A stretch of DNA of 64,000 nucleotides, taken from the NCBI GenBank assembly GCA_041390125.1, contig JAWKQN010000004.1, positions 310,001 to 374,000 on the forward strand, written 5' to 3'. A program made the position numbers and the translations under genes. The notes below the pieces were generated by a model. It had not been told where the DNA came from and did not search any database. It saw only the letters and a list, made by a program, of their open reading frames with translations. The number at the start of each line of letters is the position of its first letter. The stretch's first letter is position 1. This document shows, piece by piece, positions 43,604 through 51,757 of this stretch. This DNA comes from Gemmatimonadota bacterium. Lineage in GTDB: Bacteria; Gemmatimonadota; Gemmatimonadetes; Longimicrobiales; Gaopeijiaceae.

Positions 43604-44018
43604 GCCCGGCCCGGCCGTGCAGGGCGTCGTGTTCGCCCACGGAGCCGTCGCGGCCGCGCTCGTCGATGCGGTGTCCCAGATCACGGGTGTCCGGGACGCC
43701 CTCGTGCCCTTGAGCAACGAGCAGGTGGCGCCCACGGTCCTCGCCGAGCGCCTGCGCGAGGCCGCCGGTGCCGGGCCCACCCTCATCTTCACCGACCTGC
43801 GCAGCTCGAGCTGCTCCGTGGTCGCGCGCCGCGCGGTCGAGCCCGACACGCGCTGGGCCGTCGTCTGCGGTGCCAATCTGCCCATGCTGCTCGACTTCGT
43901 GTTCAACCGCACCTTGCCGCTGGACGTGTTGGTTGCGCGCCTGGTGGATCGCGGCCGCGAAGGCGTGCTGGCCGTCCTGCAACCATCCCCCGATGTCGAT
44001 CGCGCTGATCCGGGTTGA
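43596..44018 (+). CDS. Mannose-family PTS EIIA component
   Basis: 140 residues. The phosphorylatable His lies in GVVFAHGAVAAAL (His 15), followed by FTDLRSSSCSVVARR and CGANLPMLLDF, typical of EIIA-Man (Fru-specific IIA folds differ). It accepts phosphate from HPr and passes it to the IIB next door. It overlaps hprK by eight bases and IIB by 26. Confidence 0.88.
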   Translation: MSEPGPAVQGVVFAHGAVAAALVDAVSQITGVRDALVPLSNEQVAPTVLAERLREAAGAGPTLIFTDLRSSSCSVVARRAVEPDTRWAVVCGANLPMLLDFVFNRTLPLDVLVARLVDRGREGVLAVLQPSPDVDRADPG

Positions 44019-44496
44019 CGAGCGCCTGGTCCACGGGCAGGTGGTCGTGGGCTGGGGAGGCCTGCTCGGCGCGGCGCACTACGCCGTCGTCGACGACGAG
44101 CTCGTGCACAGCCGCTGGGAACAGGAGCTCTACGAGCTGGCGCTGCCCGCGGGTGCGGAGCTGCGCTTTGCCTCGGTGCAGGCTGCCGCCGCGCTCGTCG
44201 CGGAATGGGACGGAGAGGATGTTCCCGCCATCGTGCTCGTGCGCGACCTGGCCACCGCGCGTGCGGCCGCGGAGCGGGACGCGTGGGGAGGCCGCCCGGT
44301 CAACCTGGGCGGCCAACACGCCGCCCCGGGTCGCAGATCGGTGCTGCCGTACCTGCACCTGAGCGAGACCGACCTCGACGACCTGGCCTGGCTCGCCGAA
44401 CACGAGGCCGACGTCTACGCCCAGGACGTGCCCGGCGGGACGCGCATCAAGGCCGACCAGATCCTCAAGAAGGGAGCGGCCGCGTGGAACCGGTGA
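43993..44496 (+). CDS. Mannose-family PTS EIIB component
   Basis: 167 residues. It starts IALIRVDERLVHGQVVVGW, whose His (about residue 14) is the phosphorylation site of EIIB-Man/Sor. NLGGQH and the terminal IKADQILKKG are also typical. It passes phosphate to the sugar held by IIC/IID. The start within the IIA gene suggests tight translational coupling. Confidence 0.9.
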   Translation: MSIALIRVDERLVHGQVVVGWGGLLGAAHYAVVDDELVHSRWEQELYELALPAGAELRFASVQAAAALVAEWDGEDVPAIVLVRDLATARAAAERDAWGGRPVNLGGQHAAPGRRSVLPYLHLSETDLDDLAWLAEHEADVYAQDVPGGTRIKADQILKKGAAAWNR

Positions 44497-45146
44497 TGCT
44501 ACTGCTCCTGTGCGTCCTGGTGGCGCTGGACAGTGCGTCGCTGGGCCAGTTCATGATCTCGCGTCCCTTGGTGGCGGCTACGCTGTCCGGGTGGATCGTC
44601 GGCGATCCCGAGGGCGGCGTCATGATCGGCCTCGTCCTGGAGCTCCTGCAGCTCCCGTTCTTCCAGATCGGCGGCACCCGGGTATCGGAGGGCGGGCTGG
44701 GGGCCGTGGTGGGAGCCGCCGTCCTGGCCGAGGCGTCCGGCCCCGGCGGGCTGGCGTTCGGCGTGCTGTTGGGGCTCGTGGTCGCGAACCTCGGCGGGTT
44801 CTCCGTGGACGGGCTGCACCGCCGGCAGGCGGCCACCGTCCCGCAGCCCGCGGACGGCCGCCTGACGCCGGCCGCGCTCGGTCGCTTCCACCTGGGTGGG
44901 CTGGCGCGTGACGCGCTGCGGGGGGCGGTGGTCGGCGGGGTGGGCCTGGGGGTCGCCGTCTTCCTGGGCGAGACGTTGGCCGGTGGCTGGCTGCTCGACG
45001 CCCCGCACACCGACCTCGTGCTGCTGGCGGCCGCCAGCTTCTCGGTGGGGGCGTTCTTCCACAACCTGGGCGCGGCGCGCCGGTCGATGGGCGCGCTGCT
45101 GGTCGGCGCCCTGCTGGGGCTTGCCGTCACGGTGGCCGTCGGATGA
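44484..45146 (+). CDS. Mannose-family PTS EIIC component
   Basis: 220 residues with about six membrane segments. LVALDSASLGQFMISRPLVAATLSGWIVGD and GLVLELLQLPF are signatures of EIIC-Man/Sor permeases. It forms the sugar path with IID. It is shorter than E. coli ManY (266). The GTG at 44484 follows AGGGAG and lies inside the end of IIB. Substrate unknown. Confidence 0.85.
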   Translation: MEPVMLLLLCVLVALDSASLGQFMISRPLVAATLSGWIVGDPEGGVMIGLVLELLQLPFFQIGGTRVSEGGLGAVVGAAVLAEASGPGGLAFGVLLGLVVANLGGFSVDGLHRRQAATVPQPADGRLTPAALGRFHLGGLARDALRGAVVGGVGLGVAVFLGETLAGGWLLDAPHTDLVLLAAASFSVGAFFHNLGAARRSMGALLVGALLGLAVTVAVG

Positions 45147-45889
45147 GCCGGGCCGGCGCTCCGCCCCGCGGGCTCGTGCTGCGCTCGCTCCTGGTCCAGG
45201 CCTCCTGGAATACCCGCACCCAGATCGGCGCCGGCTTCGCCTGGGCTCTGCTGCCCTTCCTGCGACGCGCCCGGGGCGCCGATCCGGAGGCCCTCGAGCG
45301 CGCGGTGGCCCGCCATGCCGCCCCCTTCAACGCGCACCCCTACCTCACCCCGCTCGCCCTCTCCGCCGTCGCGCGGCTGGAGGCGGAGGGCGCCTCCCCG
45401 GAGACCATCGACCGCTTCAAGACCGCCCTGCGCGGTCCCCTGGGCGCGCTGGGCGACCGACTCGTATGGGCCCGCTGGCTGCCCTGCACGCTGCTGTTCG
45501 CCTGTGCCGCCGCCCTGGCCGGGGCGCCCTGGTGGGCGGTCGCCGGAGGCTTCCTCCTCGTCTACAATGCAGGTCATCTGGCCCTGCGGCTCTGGGGCGC
45601 GCGGGTGGGCTGGCAGGCCGGCCGGGACGTGGGCGCCCGGTTGCGGGAGGCGGACCTGGGTCGATGGTCCGAGCGCCTCGTGATCCCGACCGCCGGAGCC
45701 TGTGGCGCCCTGGGTGGGGCGATCCTGGGCATGGCGCTGGGCGGCGCCGTCACGCTCTGGCTGCCCGCCCTGGCCGTTGCGGCCATGTTCGCGCTCGGTG
45801 TCCTCGTCGGGGAGCGGGGGGCGCGCACCGGCGCGCGCCTGGCCGCCCTGGTGATCCTGCTGTTGTCTGCGTTGGGATGGCTGACATGA
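45143..45889 (+). CDS. Mannose-family PTS EIID component
   Basis: 248 residues. LVLRSLLVQASWNTRTQIGAGFAWALLP matches the EIID-Man start (usually R.f..Q..wN.E..q..G....), followed by FNAHPYLTP. Several C-terminal membrane helices. The conserved Glu of the WNxE motif is Thr/Arg here, so transport ability is not certain. ATGA overlap with IIC; its stop overlaps ptsH. Confidence 0.83.
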   Translation: MSRAGAPPRGLVLRSLLVQASWNTRTQIGAGFAWALLPFLRRARGADPEALERAVARHAAPFNAHPYLTPLALSAVARLEAEGASPETIDRFKTALRGPLGALGDRLVWARWLPCTLLFACAAALAGAPWWAVAGGFLLVYNAGHLALRLWGARVGWQAGRDVGARLREADLGRWSERLVIPTAGACGALGGAILGMALGGAVTLWLPALAVAAMFALGVLVGERGARTGARLAALVILLLSALGWLT

Positions 45890-46170
45890 CGACCCCCGTG
45901 ACCGCCCGGACCCGCATCGTCAATCCGCTGGGCCTGCACGCCCGACCCGCGGCGGCGCTGGTGAGCCTGGCCGGCCGCTACGCGGCCGACCTGCGTGTGG
46001 CCAAGGACGACCTGGAGGTGAACGCGAAGAGCATCATGGGCGTCCTCATGCTGGCCGCCGAAGCGGGCAGCGAGCTGCGCTTCCGCGGTGCCGGGCCCGA
46101 CGCCGCCGAGGCCCTCGAGGCGCTCGTGGCCCTGGTCGAACGGGGGTTCGACCTCGGGGAGGACGAGTGA
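45886..46170 (+). CDS. ptsH: Phosphocarrier protein HPr
   Basis: 94 residues. The EI-phosphorylated His is in NPLGLHARPAAALV (about His 17), and the HprK-target Ser in NAKSIMGVLML (about Ser 48) is kept. It relays phosphate from EI to IIA and, once serine-phosphorylated, acts as a signal. ATG 45886 overlaps the IID stop; an in-frame ATG at 45877 would add three residues. Confidence 0.92.
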   Translation: MTTPVTARTRIVNPLGLHARPAAALVSLAGRYAADLRVAKDDLEVNAKSIMGVLMLAAEAGSELRFRGAGPDAAEALEALVALVERGFDLGEDE

Positions 46171-47915
46171 CCGTCACCCTCCAGGGCTCCCCGGCATCCG
46201 AAGGCATCGCCGAAGGGTGCGCCCGCACCCTGGTCTGGCGGGTGCCGGACGTCCCGCACCACACGGTCGCGCCGGACCAGCTCGAGGCCGAGGTGGCGCG
46301 ATTCCACCGCGCCCTCGACGAGATGCGGGTTCGCCTGGAGGCGTTGCGGAAGAGCACGGAGGAACGGCTGGGACCGGTGGAGGCCCGCATCTTCGAGCCG
46401 CAGCTCCTCATGCTCCAGGACGAGCTGCTGGTCGAAGGCACCGTGCGCTACGTCCGGGAGAATCGGCTTTCCGCGGCCCGGGCCTTCGACCTGCGGACGC
46501 TCGAGCTGCTGGCCATGTGGAACCGCACCGAGCATCCCATGGTGCTCGACCGGTTGAACGACCTCCAGGACCTCCAGGTGCACCTGCTGCATCTGCTGCT
46601 GGATCTGCCGGCGCCCGCCGTCGCGGATCCGCTGGACGGCCCCACGATCCTCATCGCGGACGACCTCACCCCGTCCCTGACCATGCGGCTGGATGCGCGC
46701 CAGGTCGTCGGCATCGTGACGGAGAAGGGGACCCGGACCTCCCACTGGGCCATCCTGGCGCGCTCCCTGGGCATCCCGGCGGTGGTGGGAGCGCGCGGCG
46801 TGCTGGCCGCGGCGCGGGCCGGGACGCCGGTCTTGATCGACGGCCGCACCGGGCGCGTGGTCCTGGCGCCCACGGATCCCGAGCGGAGGGCCTTCGCCGA
46901 CCGCCGCGGTCGACTCCAGGCCTGGCAGCACGAGCTCTCCAGCCATGTCGGGCTGGAGACGATCTCGCGCGACGGAGCGCGCATCGCGCTGCGCGCCAAC
47001 CTCGATCTTCCGGGCGAGGCCGTGCTCGCCCGACGACAGGGCGCGGACGGCGTGGGCCTGTTCCGCACGGAGTTCCTGGTGGTGGGCCGCAGCGCCATGC
47101 CGGACGAGGAAGAGCAGTTCGAGGCCTACCGCCAGGTCGTGGAGGCGTTCGAAGGCCGGTCGGTGATGCTCCGCATCTTCGATCTGGGCGGGGACAAGTT
47201 TCCGCTCTTCCTCCGCATGCCGGCCGAGGAGAACCCCTTCCTGGGGTGGCGCTCCGTCCGGGTGGTGCTGGACCGGCCGGACATCTTCCGCCCGCAGATC
47301 CGTGCGATCCTGCGGGCCGCCGCGCTCGGTGACGTGCGCGCCATGGTACCCCTGGTGAACACGACGGCCGAGCTGGTGGCCGTCCGACGTCTCTTCGACG
47401 AGGAGCGCCAGGCGCTCGAGGCGCGCGGCGTCCCGGTCGGACCCTGTCCCCTCGGCGCGCTCATCGAGACCCCGGCGGCCGCCCTGCACGCCGCCGCCCT
47501 GGCCCGCCACGCCGAGTTCCTCTCGGTGGGGACCAACGATCTGGTCCAGTACACGCTCGCCGTGGACCGTACCAACGCCCGCCTCCAACAGCTCTACGAC
47601 CCGTTCCACCCGGCCGTGGTGCGGCAGCTACACCACGTGGCGCGGGTGGGACGCCGCGGGGGGCGTGACGTCACGGTCTGCGGCGAGTTCGCGGGCAATC
47701 CGGTCGGGGCATTCCTGTTGCTGGGGCTGGGATTCACGGCGTTGTCGGTGGCCTGGCCGGCGGTCCCGGAGCTGCGCTCCGCGATCCGCGCCATCGACGT
47801 GGGCGAGGCCACGCGGTCGGCGCGTCGCGCGCTGGCCGCCACGGACAGCCGGGGGGTCGTGGAGGAGCTGGTCCGGAGCATCGGACCGGCGGTCGACCTC
47901 TCGATGTTCTCGTAG
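46167..47915 (+). CDS. ptsI: PTS enzyme I (PEP-protein phosphotransferase)
   Basis: 582 residues, usual size. The phospho-histidine is in GTRTSHWAILARSLGIPA near residue 190. The PEP-binding barrel has VGLFRTEFL, RIFDLGGDK, EENPFLGWR, the LIETPAA region and the catalytic Cys in VCGEFAGN. It starts the phosphate chain from PEP. The GTG overlaps the ptsH stop. It ends the long hpf-hprK-PTS run. Confidence 0.94.
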   Translation: MTVTLQGSPASEGIAEGCARTLVWRVPDVPHHTVAPDQLEAEVARFHRALDEMRVRLEALRKSTEERLGPVEARIFEPQLLMLQDELLVEGTVRYVRENRLSAARAFDLRTLELLAMWNRTEHPMVLDRLNDLQDLQVHLLHLLLDLPAPAVADPLDGPTILIADDLTPSLTMRLDARQVVGIVTEKGTRTSHWAILARSLGIPAVVGARGVLAAARAGTPVLIDGRTGRVVLAPTDPERRAFADRRGRLQAWQHELSSHVGLETISRDGARIALRANLDLPGEAVLARRQGADGVGLFRTEFLVVGRSAMPDEEEQFEAYRQVVEAFEGRSVMLRIFDLGGDKFPLFLRMPAEENPFLGWRSVRVVLDRPDIFRPQIRAILRAAALGDVRAMVPLVNTTAELVAVRRLFDEERQALEARGVPVGPCPLGALIETPAAALHAAALARHAEFLSVGTNDLVQYTLAVDRTNARLQQLYDPFHPAVVRQLHHVARVGRRGGRDVTVCGEFAGNPVGAFLLLGLGFTALSVAWPAVPELRSAIRAIDVGEATRSARRALAATDSRGVVEELVRSIGPAVDLSMFS

Positions 47916-47939
47916 ACCGCGGGGGGACGTCCCCTGCGC

Positions 47940-47968
47940 TTGGCGCTCCCGGGGGGGCTGGATAGGTT
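47940..47968 (+). promoter_or_regulatory. metK promoter
   Basis: TTGGCG (47940-47945), 17 bases, TAGGTT (47963-47968). Start site predicted near 47975 with a 48-base leader, too short for the common SAM riboswitches; I see no such fold. AAGGAG lies 9 bases before the GTG. Confidence 0.6.
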
Positions 47969-48022
47969 GGTGCGTCCCACCCGCTGTGCCCTTTCCACGA
48001 GCTAGACAAGGAGACGACCCGC

Positions 48023-49201
48023 GTGGGTTCTCGACTGTACACGTCCGAGTCGGTGACGGAAGGTCATCCCGACAAGATCGCCGACCAGATCTCCGACGCG
48101 ATCCTGGACGCGATCCTCACGGACGACTCGAAGGCGCGCGTCGCGTGCGAGACCCTGGTGACCACGGGTGTCGCCATGATCGCGGGCGAGATCACCACGT
48201 CCACCTACGTCGACGTTCCCGAGATCGTCCGTGCGACGCTGCTCGGGATCGGCTACGACAATGCCGACTACGGCATCGACGGGCGCACGTGCTCGGTGCT
48301 GACCAGCATCGACCGGCAATCGCCCGACATCTCCATGGGTGTCGACACGGGTGGGGCGGGGGATCAGGGCATGATGTTCGGCTACGCCTCCAACGAGACG
48401 CCCGAGGGCATGCCCGCGCCGATCATGTTCGCCCATCGGCTGACCCACCGCCTGGCCGAGGTCCGCAAGAACGGGCAGCTTCCCTGGCTGCGGCCGGACG
48501 GCAAGTCGCAGGTGACCATCGAGTACGAGGGCGGCAAGCCCCAGCGGGTACACACGGTGGTGGTCTCCGCCCAGCACGGGCCGGAGGTGACCCAGGCCGA
48601 GCTGAAGGCGGCCCTGGTGGAGCACGTGATCCGTCCCGTGCTGCCGGAGGAGCTGTACGATCCCGGGTCGTGCGTCCTCCACATCAATCCCACAGGGAAG
48701 TTCGAGATCGGCGGACCGCACGGAGACGCGGGGTTGACCGGCCGCAAGATCATCGTCGACACGTACGGCGGCATGGGCCGCCACGGAGGCGGTGCCTTCA
48801 GCGGCAAGGATCCGACGAAGGTCGACCGTTCTGGCGCGTATGCTGCGCGGTGGGCGGCCCACAACCTCGTTGCGGCCGGCGCTGCTGCGCGGTGCGAGAT
48901 CCAGCTCGCGTACGCGATCGGTGTCGTGGAGCCGGTGTCCATCTTCGTCGACACCTTCGGTACCGGTGTCGTGCCGGACGACCAGATGGTCGACGCGCTG
49001 CGTGAGGTGTTCGACTTCAGCCCGGCGGGGATCATCGAGGCCCTGGGGCTGCGGAATCCCGTCTTCAAGGCGACGGCGGCCTACGGGCACTTCGGACGGG
49101 AGTCGCAGTCCGTGGCGCTCGCCGATGGCCGCACCGTGAGCACGTTCACCTGGGAGCGTCTGGACCGCGTGGACGCCCTTCGGACCGCCCTGAAGCTGTG
49201 A
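48023..49201 (+). CDS. metK: S-adenosylmethionine synthetase
   Basis: 392 residues. [23 protein letters not shown] opens the three-domain fold; [12 protein letters not shown] is the MetK signature hexapeptide region and [20 protein letters not shown] the phosphate-binding loop. It makes AdoMet from methionine and ATP, with pyrophosphate and phosphate released. It is a single-gene unit with its own promoter and terminator. Confidence 0.97.
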   Translation: MGSRLYTSESVTEGHPDKIADQISDAILDAILTDDSKARVACETLVTTGVAMIAGEITTSTYVDVPEIVRATLLGIGYDNADYGIDGRTCSVLTSIDRQSPDISMGVDTGGAGDQGMMFGYASNETPEGMPAPIMFAHRLTHRLAEVRKNGQLPWLRPDGKSQVTIEYEGGKPQRVHTVVVSAQHGPEVTQAELKAALVEHVIRPVLPEELYDPGSCVLHINPTGKFEIGGPHGDAGLTGRKIIVDTYGGMGRHGGGAFSGKDPTKVDRSGAYAARWAAHNLVAAGAAARCEIQLAYAIGVVEPVSIFVDTFGTGVVPDDQMVDALREVFDFSPAGIIEALGLRNPVFKATAAYGHFGRESQSVALADGRTVSTFTWERLDRVDALRTALKL

Positions 49202-49207
49202 CCGGAT

Positions 49208-49243
49208 CGCACCCGGCCGGGACCGAACCCCCGGCCGGGTGCG
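49208..49243 (+). terminator. metK terminator (14-bp perfect stem)
   Basis: CGCACCCGGCCGGG (49208-49221) pairs perfectly with CCCGGCCGGGTGCG (49230-49243) around an 8-base loop, six bases after the metK stop. No T-tract follows, as is common in very G+C-rich genomes. Confidence 0.7.
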
Positions 49244-49304
49244 GAGTACTAGCCCGAAGTCGAAGGCCGACGCGTTCGGCGGACCCGCCACTGGGAGTCT
49301 TCGG

Positions 49305-49853
49305 GTGCTGGTCGAGGTTCGGGTGCACAGTCTCGGGATGGACCGGGTCGCCAACCAGCCGGTGGTGATCCTCCAGGAGCGCGGCGGCAGCCGCGTGCTC
49401 CCGATCTGGATCGGCCCGAACGAAGCGAACGCGATCGCCACGCAGCTCGCCGGCCTGACCCCGCCGCGCCCCCTCACGCACGACCTCCTCGTCTCGGCCC
49501 TCAAGGGCATGGGGGGCACCGTCTCCAAGGTGGTCATCGCGCGCGTGCACGAGAACACGTACTACGCCGAGCTCATCGTGCGGCGTGCGACCGACATCGT
49601 CACCATCGACGCGCGACCGTCCGACTCCATCGCCGTCGCGTTGCGGACGGACGCCCACATCTTCGCCGAGGACACCCTGCTGGAGGATCGCACCATCGAG
49701 GTGCTCGGTGCGGGGGAGGAGGAAGAAGAGGGCGAGGCTGCGGGTCCCGCGGGCGGCTCTCCCGGGCCCCGTCCCAGCCCCATGGATGCCGACGAGCTCC
49801 AGGCCTACCTCCGGCGCCTGGACCCGGAGGACTTCGGGCGTTTCCGGCCCTGA
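49305..49853 (+). CDS. Bifunctional nuclease (DUF151) family protein
   Basis: 182 residues from GTG 49305, which has GGGAG seven bases upstream. The DUF151/BFN core is clear: QPVVILQERGGSRVLPIWIGPNEA, LTHDLLVSAL, YYAELIV and ARPSDSIAVALR. Some members have been reported to have RNase and DNase activity. The C-terminal third adds an acidic Glu run and a Gly/Pro-rich linker. Function in this organism is unknown. Confidence 0.87.
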   Translation: MLVEVRVHSLGMDRVANQPVVILQERGGSRVLPIWIGPNEANAIATQLAGLTPPRPLTHDLLVSALKGMGGTVSKVVIARVHENTYYAELIVRRATDIVTIDARPSDSIAVALRTDAHIFAEDTLLEDRTIEVLGAGEEEEEGEAAGPAGGSPGPRPSPMDADELQAYLRRLDPEDFGRFRP

Positions 49854-49868
49854 CCGGTCCCATCGTCG

Positions 49869-51011
49869 GTGTGGCCTTCCCCCGTCCGTAGCCTGCTGCT
49901 GGCCGCCCTCGTCGTGGGGCCGACCGCTGCCGGGGCCCAGGTACCGGCCGACCTCCCGGTCCTCGAGGGCCGCGTGGTGCGCGTCGACGGGGCGCCGGTC
50001 GCGGGCGCGGACGTGCTGCTCCACCGGGTCGCGGTCGATTCGGCCGGCGAGGTGGCTCGCCTGACGAGCGACGCGGACGGCGCCTTCCGCTTTCGCTTCC
50101 CGTACGTGCCCGACCCCCAGCGTCTCCGTGAGGTCTTCTTCGGGTCCGTGCGCCACCAGGGCATCCTCTACTTCGGCGGGACCCTCACCACCGCCGCCGA
50201 CCTGGACAGCCTCTACGTCATCGAGGTCTATGACACGGCCGCGGCGCCGAGCGGCGGGGCGCCGCTGGCCATCGAGGCCCGCAACGTCGTGCTGGAGCCG
50301 TCCGATTCAGGATGGCGGGTCACCGACCTCGTGGAGATCCGCAACGACTCCTCGCGCACGTGGGTGAGCGCCACGCCGGGGGAGCCCGTCTGGTCGCTGC
50401 CCTTTCCGCCCGGCAGCACGGACCACCAGGTCGGCGACTCGGACCTTCCCCCCGACGCGGCCCGCTTCGTGGAAGGGCGGGCCGAGCTCACGGCGGCGGT
50501 GCCGCCCGGGACGCGGGTCTACCTCTTCCGGTACGTCGTGCCGGACATGGCCTTCACGCTGCCGGTGGCCGCACCGACCGCCCACCTGGACCTGCTCATC
50601 CGCGAGCCGGCGCCGGACCTCACGGTGCTCGGCCTGGAGGGGGCCCCGCCGGCGGAGCTGGAGCCGGGCACCACCTTCCGCCGCTTCGTGGGGGAGGACG
50701 TCGCCGTGCCCGCCGTCCGCGTGCTTCCGGGGGGTGGGGAGGAGCCGCTCCCGCTGGCCGGCATGATGGTGGGCCTCGGTCTGGGCCTGGGGCTGGTCGG
50801 GCTGTGGGCGGCCCTGCGGGCCCGGGGCGGGCAGGGCCCCGTGCCGGCGGGTGCAGGCCCGACCCGGGAGGAGCTGATCCTCGAGATCGCGCGACTGGAC
50901 GCGGCGTTCGCGCGGGAGGCTTCGCCCGACCCGGCCGCCGTGCGCGCCTACCACGACCGCCGCGCCGTGCTACGCAGGGCGCTCGGGGAGCCGCCCGGTC
51001 GGGACACGTGA
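49869..51011 (+). CDS. Exported single-span membrane protein with carboxypeptidase-regulatory-like domain
   Basis: 380 residues. A signal peptide (SLLLAALVVGPTAAGAQ) is followed by a CarboxypepD_reg-like/CnaB beta-sandwich (LEGRVVRVDGAPVAGADVLL...TSDADGAFRF, residues 35-85). Two further beta-rich segments, one membrane helix near residue 300 (LAGMMVGLGLGLGLVGLWAAL) and a cytoplasmic helix ending RRALGEPPGRDT complete it. The tail's LxLEIARLDAAF...RxxLRRAL resembles the cytochrome-biogenesis-associated CcmI/TPR-type tails but I cannot name it. It is coupled to recO by GTGA. Confidence 0.72.
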   Translation: MWPSPVRSLLLAALVVGPTAAGAQVPADLPVLEGRVVRVDGAPVAGADVLLHRVAVDSAGEVARLTSDADGAFRFRFPYVPDPQRLREVFFGSVRHQGILYFGGTLTTAADLDSLYVIEVYDTAAAPSGGAPLAIEARNVVLEPSDSGWRVTDLVEIRNDSSRTWVSATPGEPVWSLPFPPGSTDHQVGDSDLPPDAARFVEGRAELTAAVPPGTRVYLFRYVVPDMAFTLPVAAPTAHLDLLIREPAPDLTVLGLEGAPPAELEPGTTFRRFVGEDVAVPAVRVLPGGGEEPLPLAGMMVGLGLGLGLVGLWAALRARGGQGPVPAGAGPTREELILEIARLDAAFAREASPDPAAVRAYHDRRAVLRRALGEPPGRDT

Positions 51012-51757
51012 GCGCCGTCCTCTCGCGCGCCCTCGTGCTGCGCGCGACGCCCTACGGAGAGACCAGCCAGATCGTGCGCCTCCTGACCGAGCGCTGGGGG
51101 ATGGTGGCGGTCGTGGCGCGTGGGGCCCGGAAGAGCGGGGGGAAGGGGGGCGCGGTGCTCGAGCCGTTCGGGACCGGTGAGCTGGCGCTGCGGTACCGGG
51201 ACGGGCGTGACCTCCAGACCCTCCACGGTTTCACGCTGGAGCGTGCACGTCTGGGCCTGGTGGCGCCCGCCACCCGGTTCGCCGGCGCGTCCGTCCTGGC
51301 GGAGCTGCTGCTCCGGGCCGCACCCGAGAGCCCGCAGATGGACCTGCTCCGGACCGTGGAGGAGGCGCTGGACCGACTGGAGCGGGTGCCCGCGGACGCC
51401 GTTCCGGGCATCCTCCTGTCGGCGCTGTGGCAGACGGTGGGCGCCCTCGGATACGAGCCCGCCCTCGACGCCTGTGTCCGGTGTGCCCGGCCGCTGGACG
51501 ACGCCGAGGTGGGGCGGTTCGACTTCGGCCGGGGCGGCGTGCTGTGCGCGTCCTGCGGGAGCGCCGCGCCGGGGCCCCGCGTGGGGCCGGGTGCGCGAGC
51601 GGAGCTCGCGGCGTTCCTGGACGGCGGTGCGGCGGGTGAGGTGGGGACCGACCACCTCGTGCCCCACCTGCGCCTCCTGGGCGACTTCATCACCTACCAC
51701 GTGGCCGAGGGGCGACCGCTGCGTTCCCTGGACCTCCTGCTGGGGCTGCTGGGATGA
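51008..51757 (+). CDS. recO: DNA repair protein RecO
   Basis: 249 residues. An OB-fold N-terminus (RALVLRATPYGETSQIVRLLTERWG...ARGARKS) is followed by the helical domain and a zinc finger with cysteines in ACVRCAR and LCASCG. It binds single-stranded DNA and SSB and loads RecA with RecR. Overlaps both neighbours (GTGA before, ATGA after). Confidence 0.92.
   Translation: MSAVLSRALVLRATPYGETSQIVRLLTERWGMVAVVARGARKSGGKGGAVLEPFGTGELALRYRDGRDLQTLHGFTLERARLGLVAPATRFAGASVLAELLLRAAPESPQMDLLRTVEEALDRLERVPADAVPGILLSALWQTVGALGYEPALDACVRCARPLDDAEVGRFDFGRGGVLCASCGSAAPGPRVGPGARAELAAFLDGGAAGEVGTDHLVPHLRLLGDFITYHVAEGRPLRSLDLLLGLLG

Noticed and set aside
47923..47934. Palindrome GGGGACGTCCCC after ptsI
   Set aside because: No loop and a stem of only four pairs if folded; too weak for a terminator and too simple to call an operator.
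47975..48022. SAM riboswitch before metK
   Set aside because: The leader is only about 48 bases and does not show the paired elements of the known SAM riboswitch classes.
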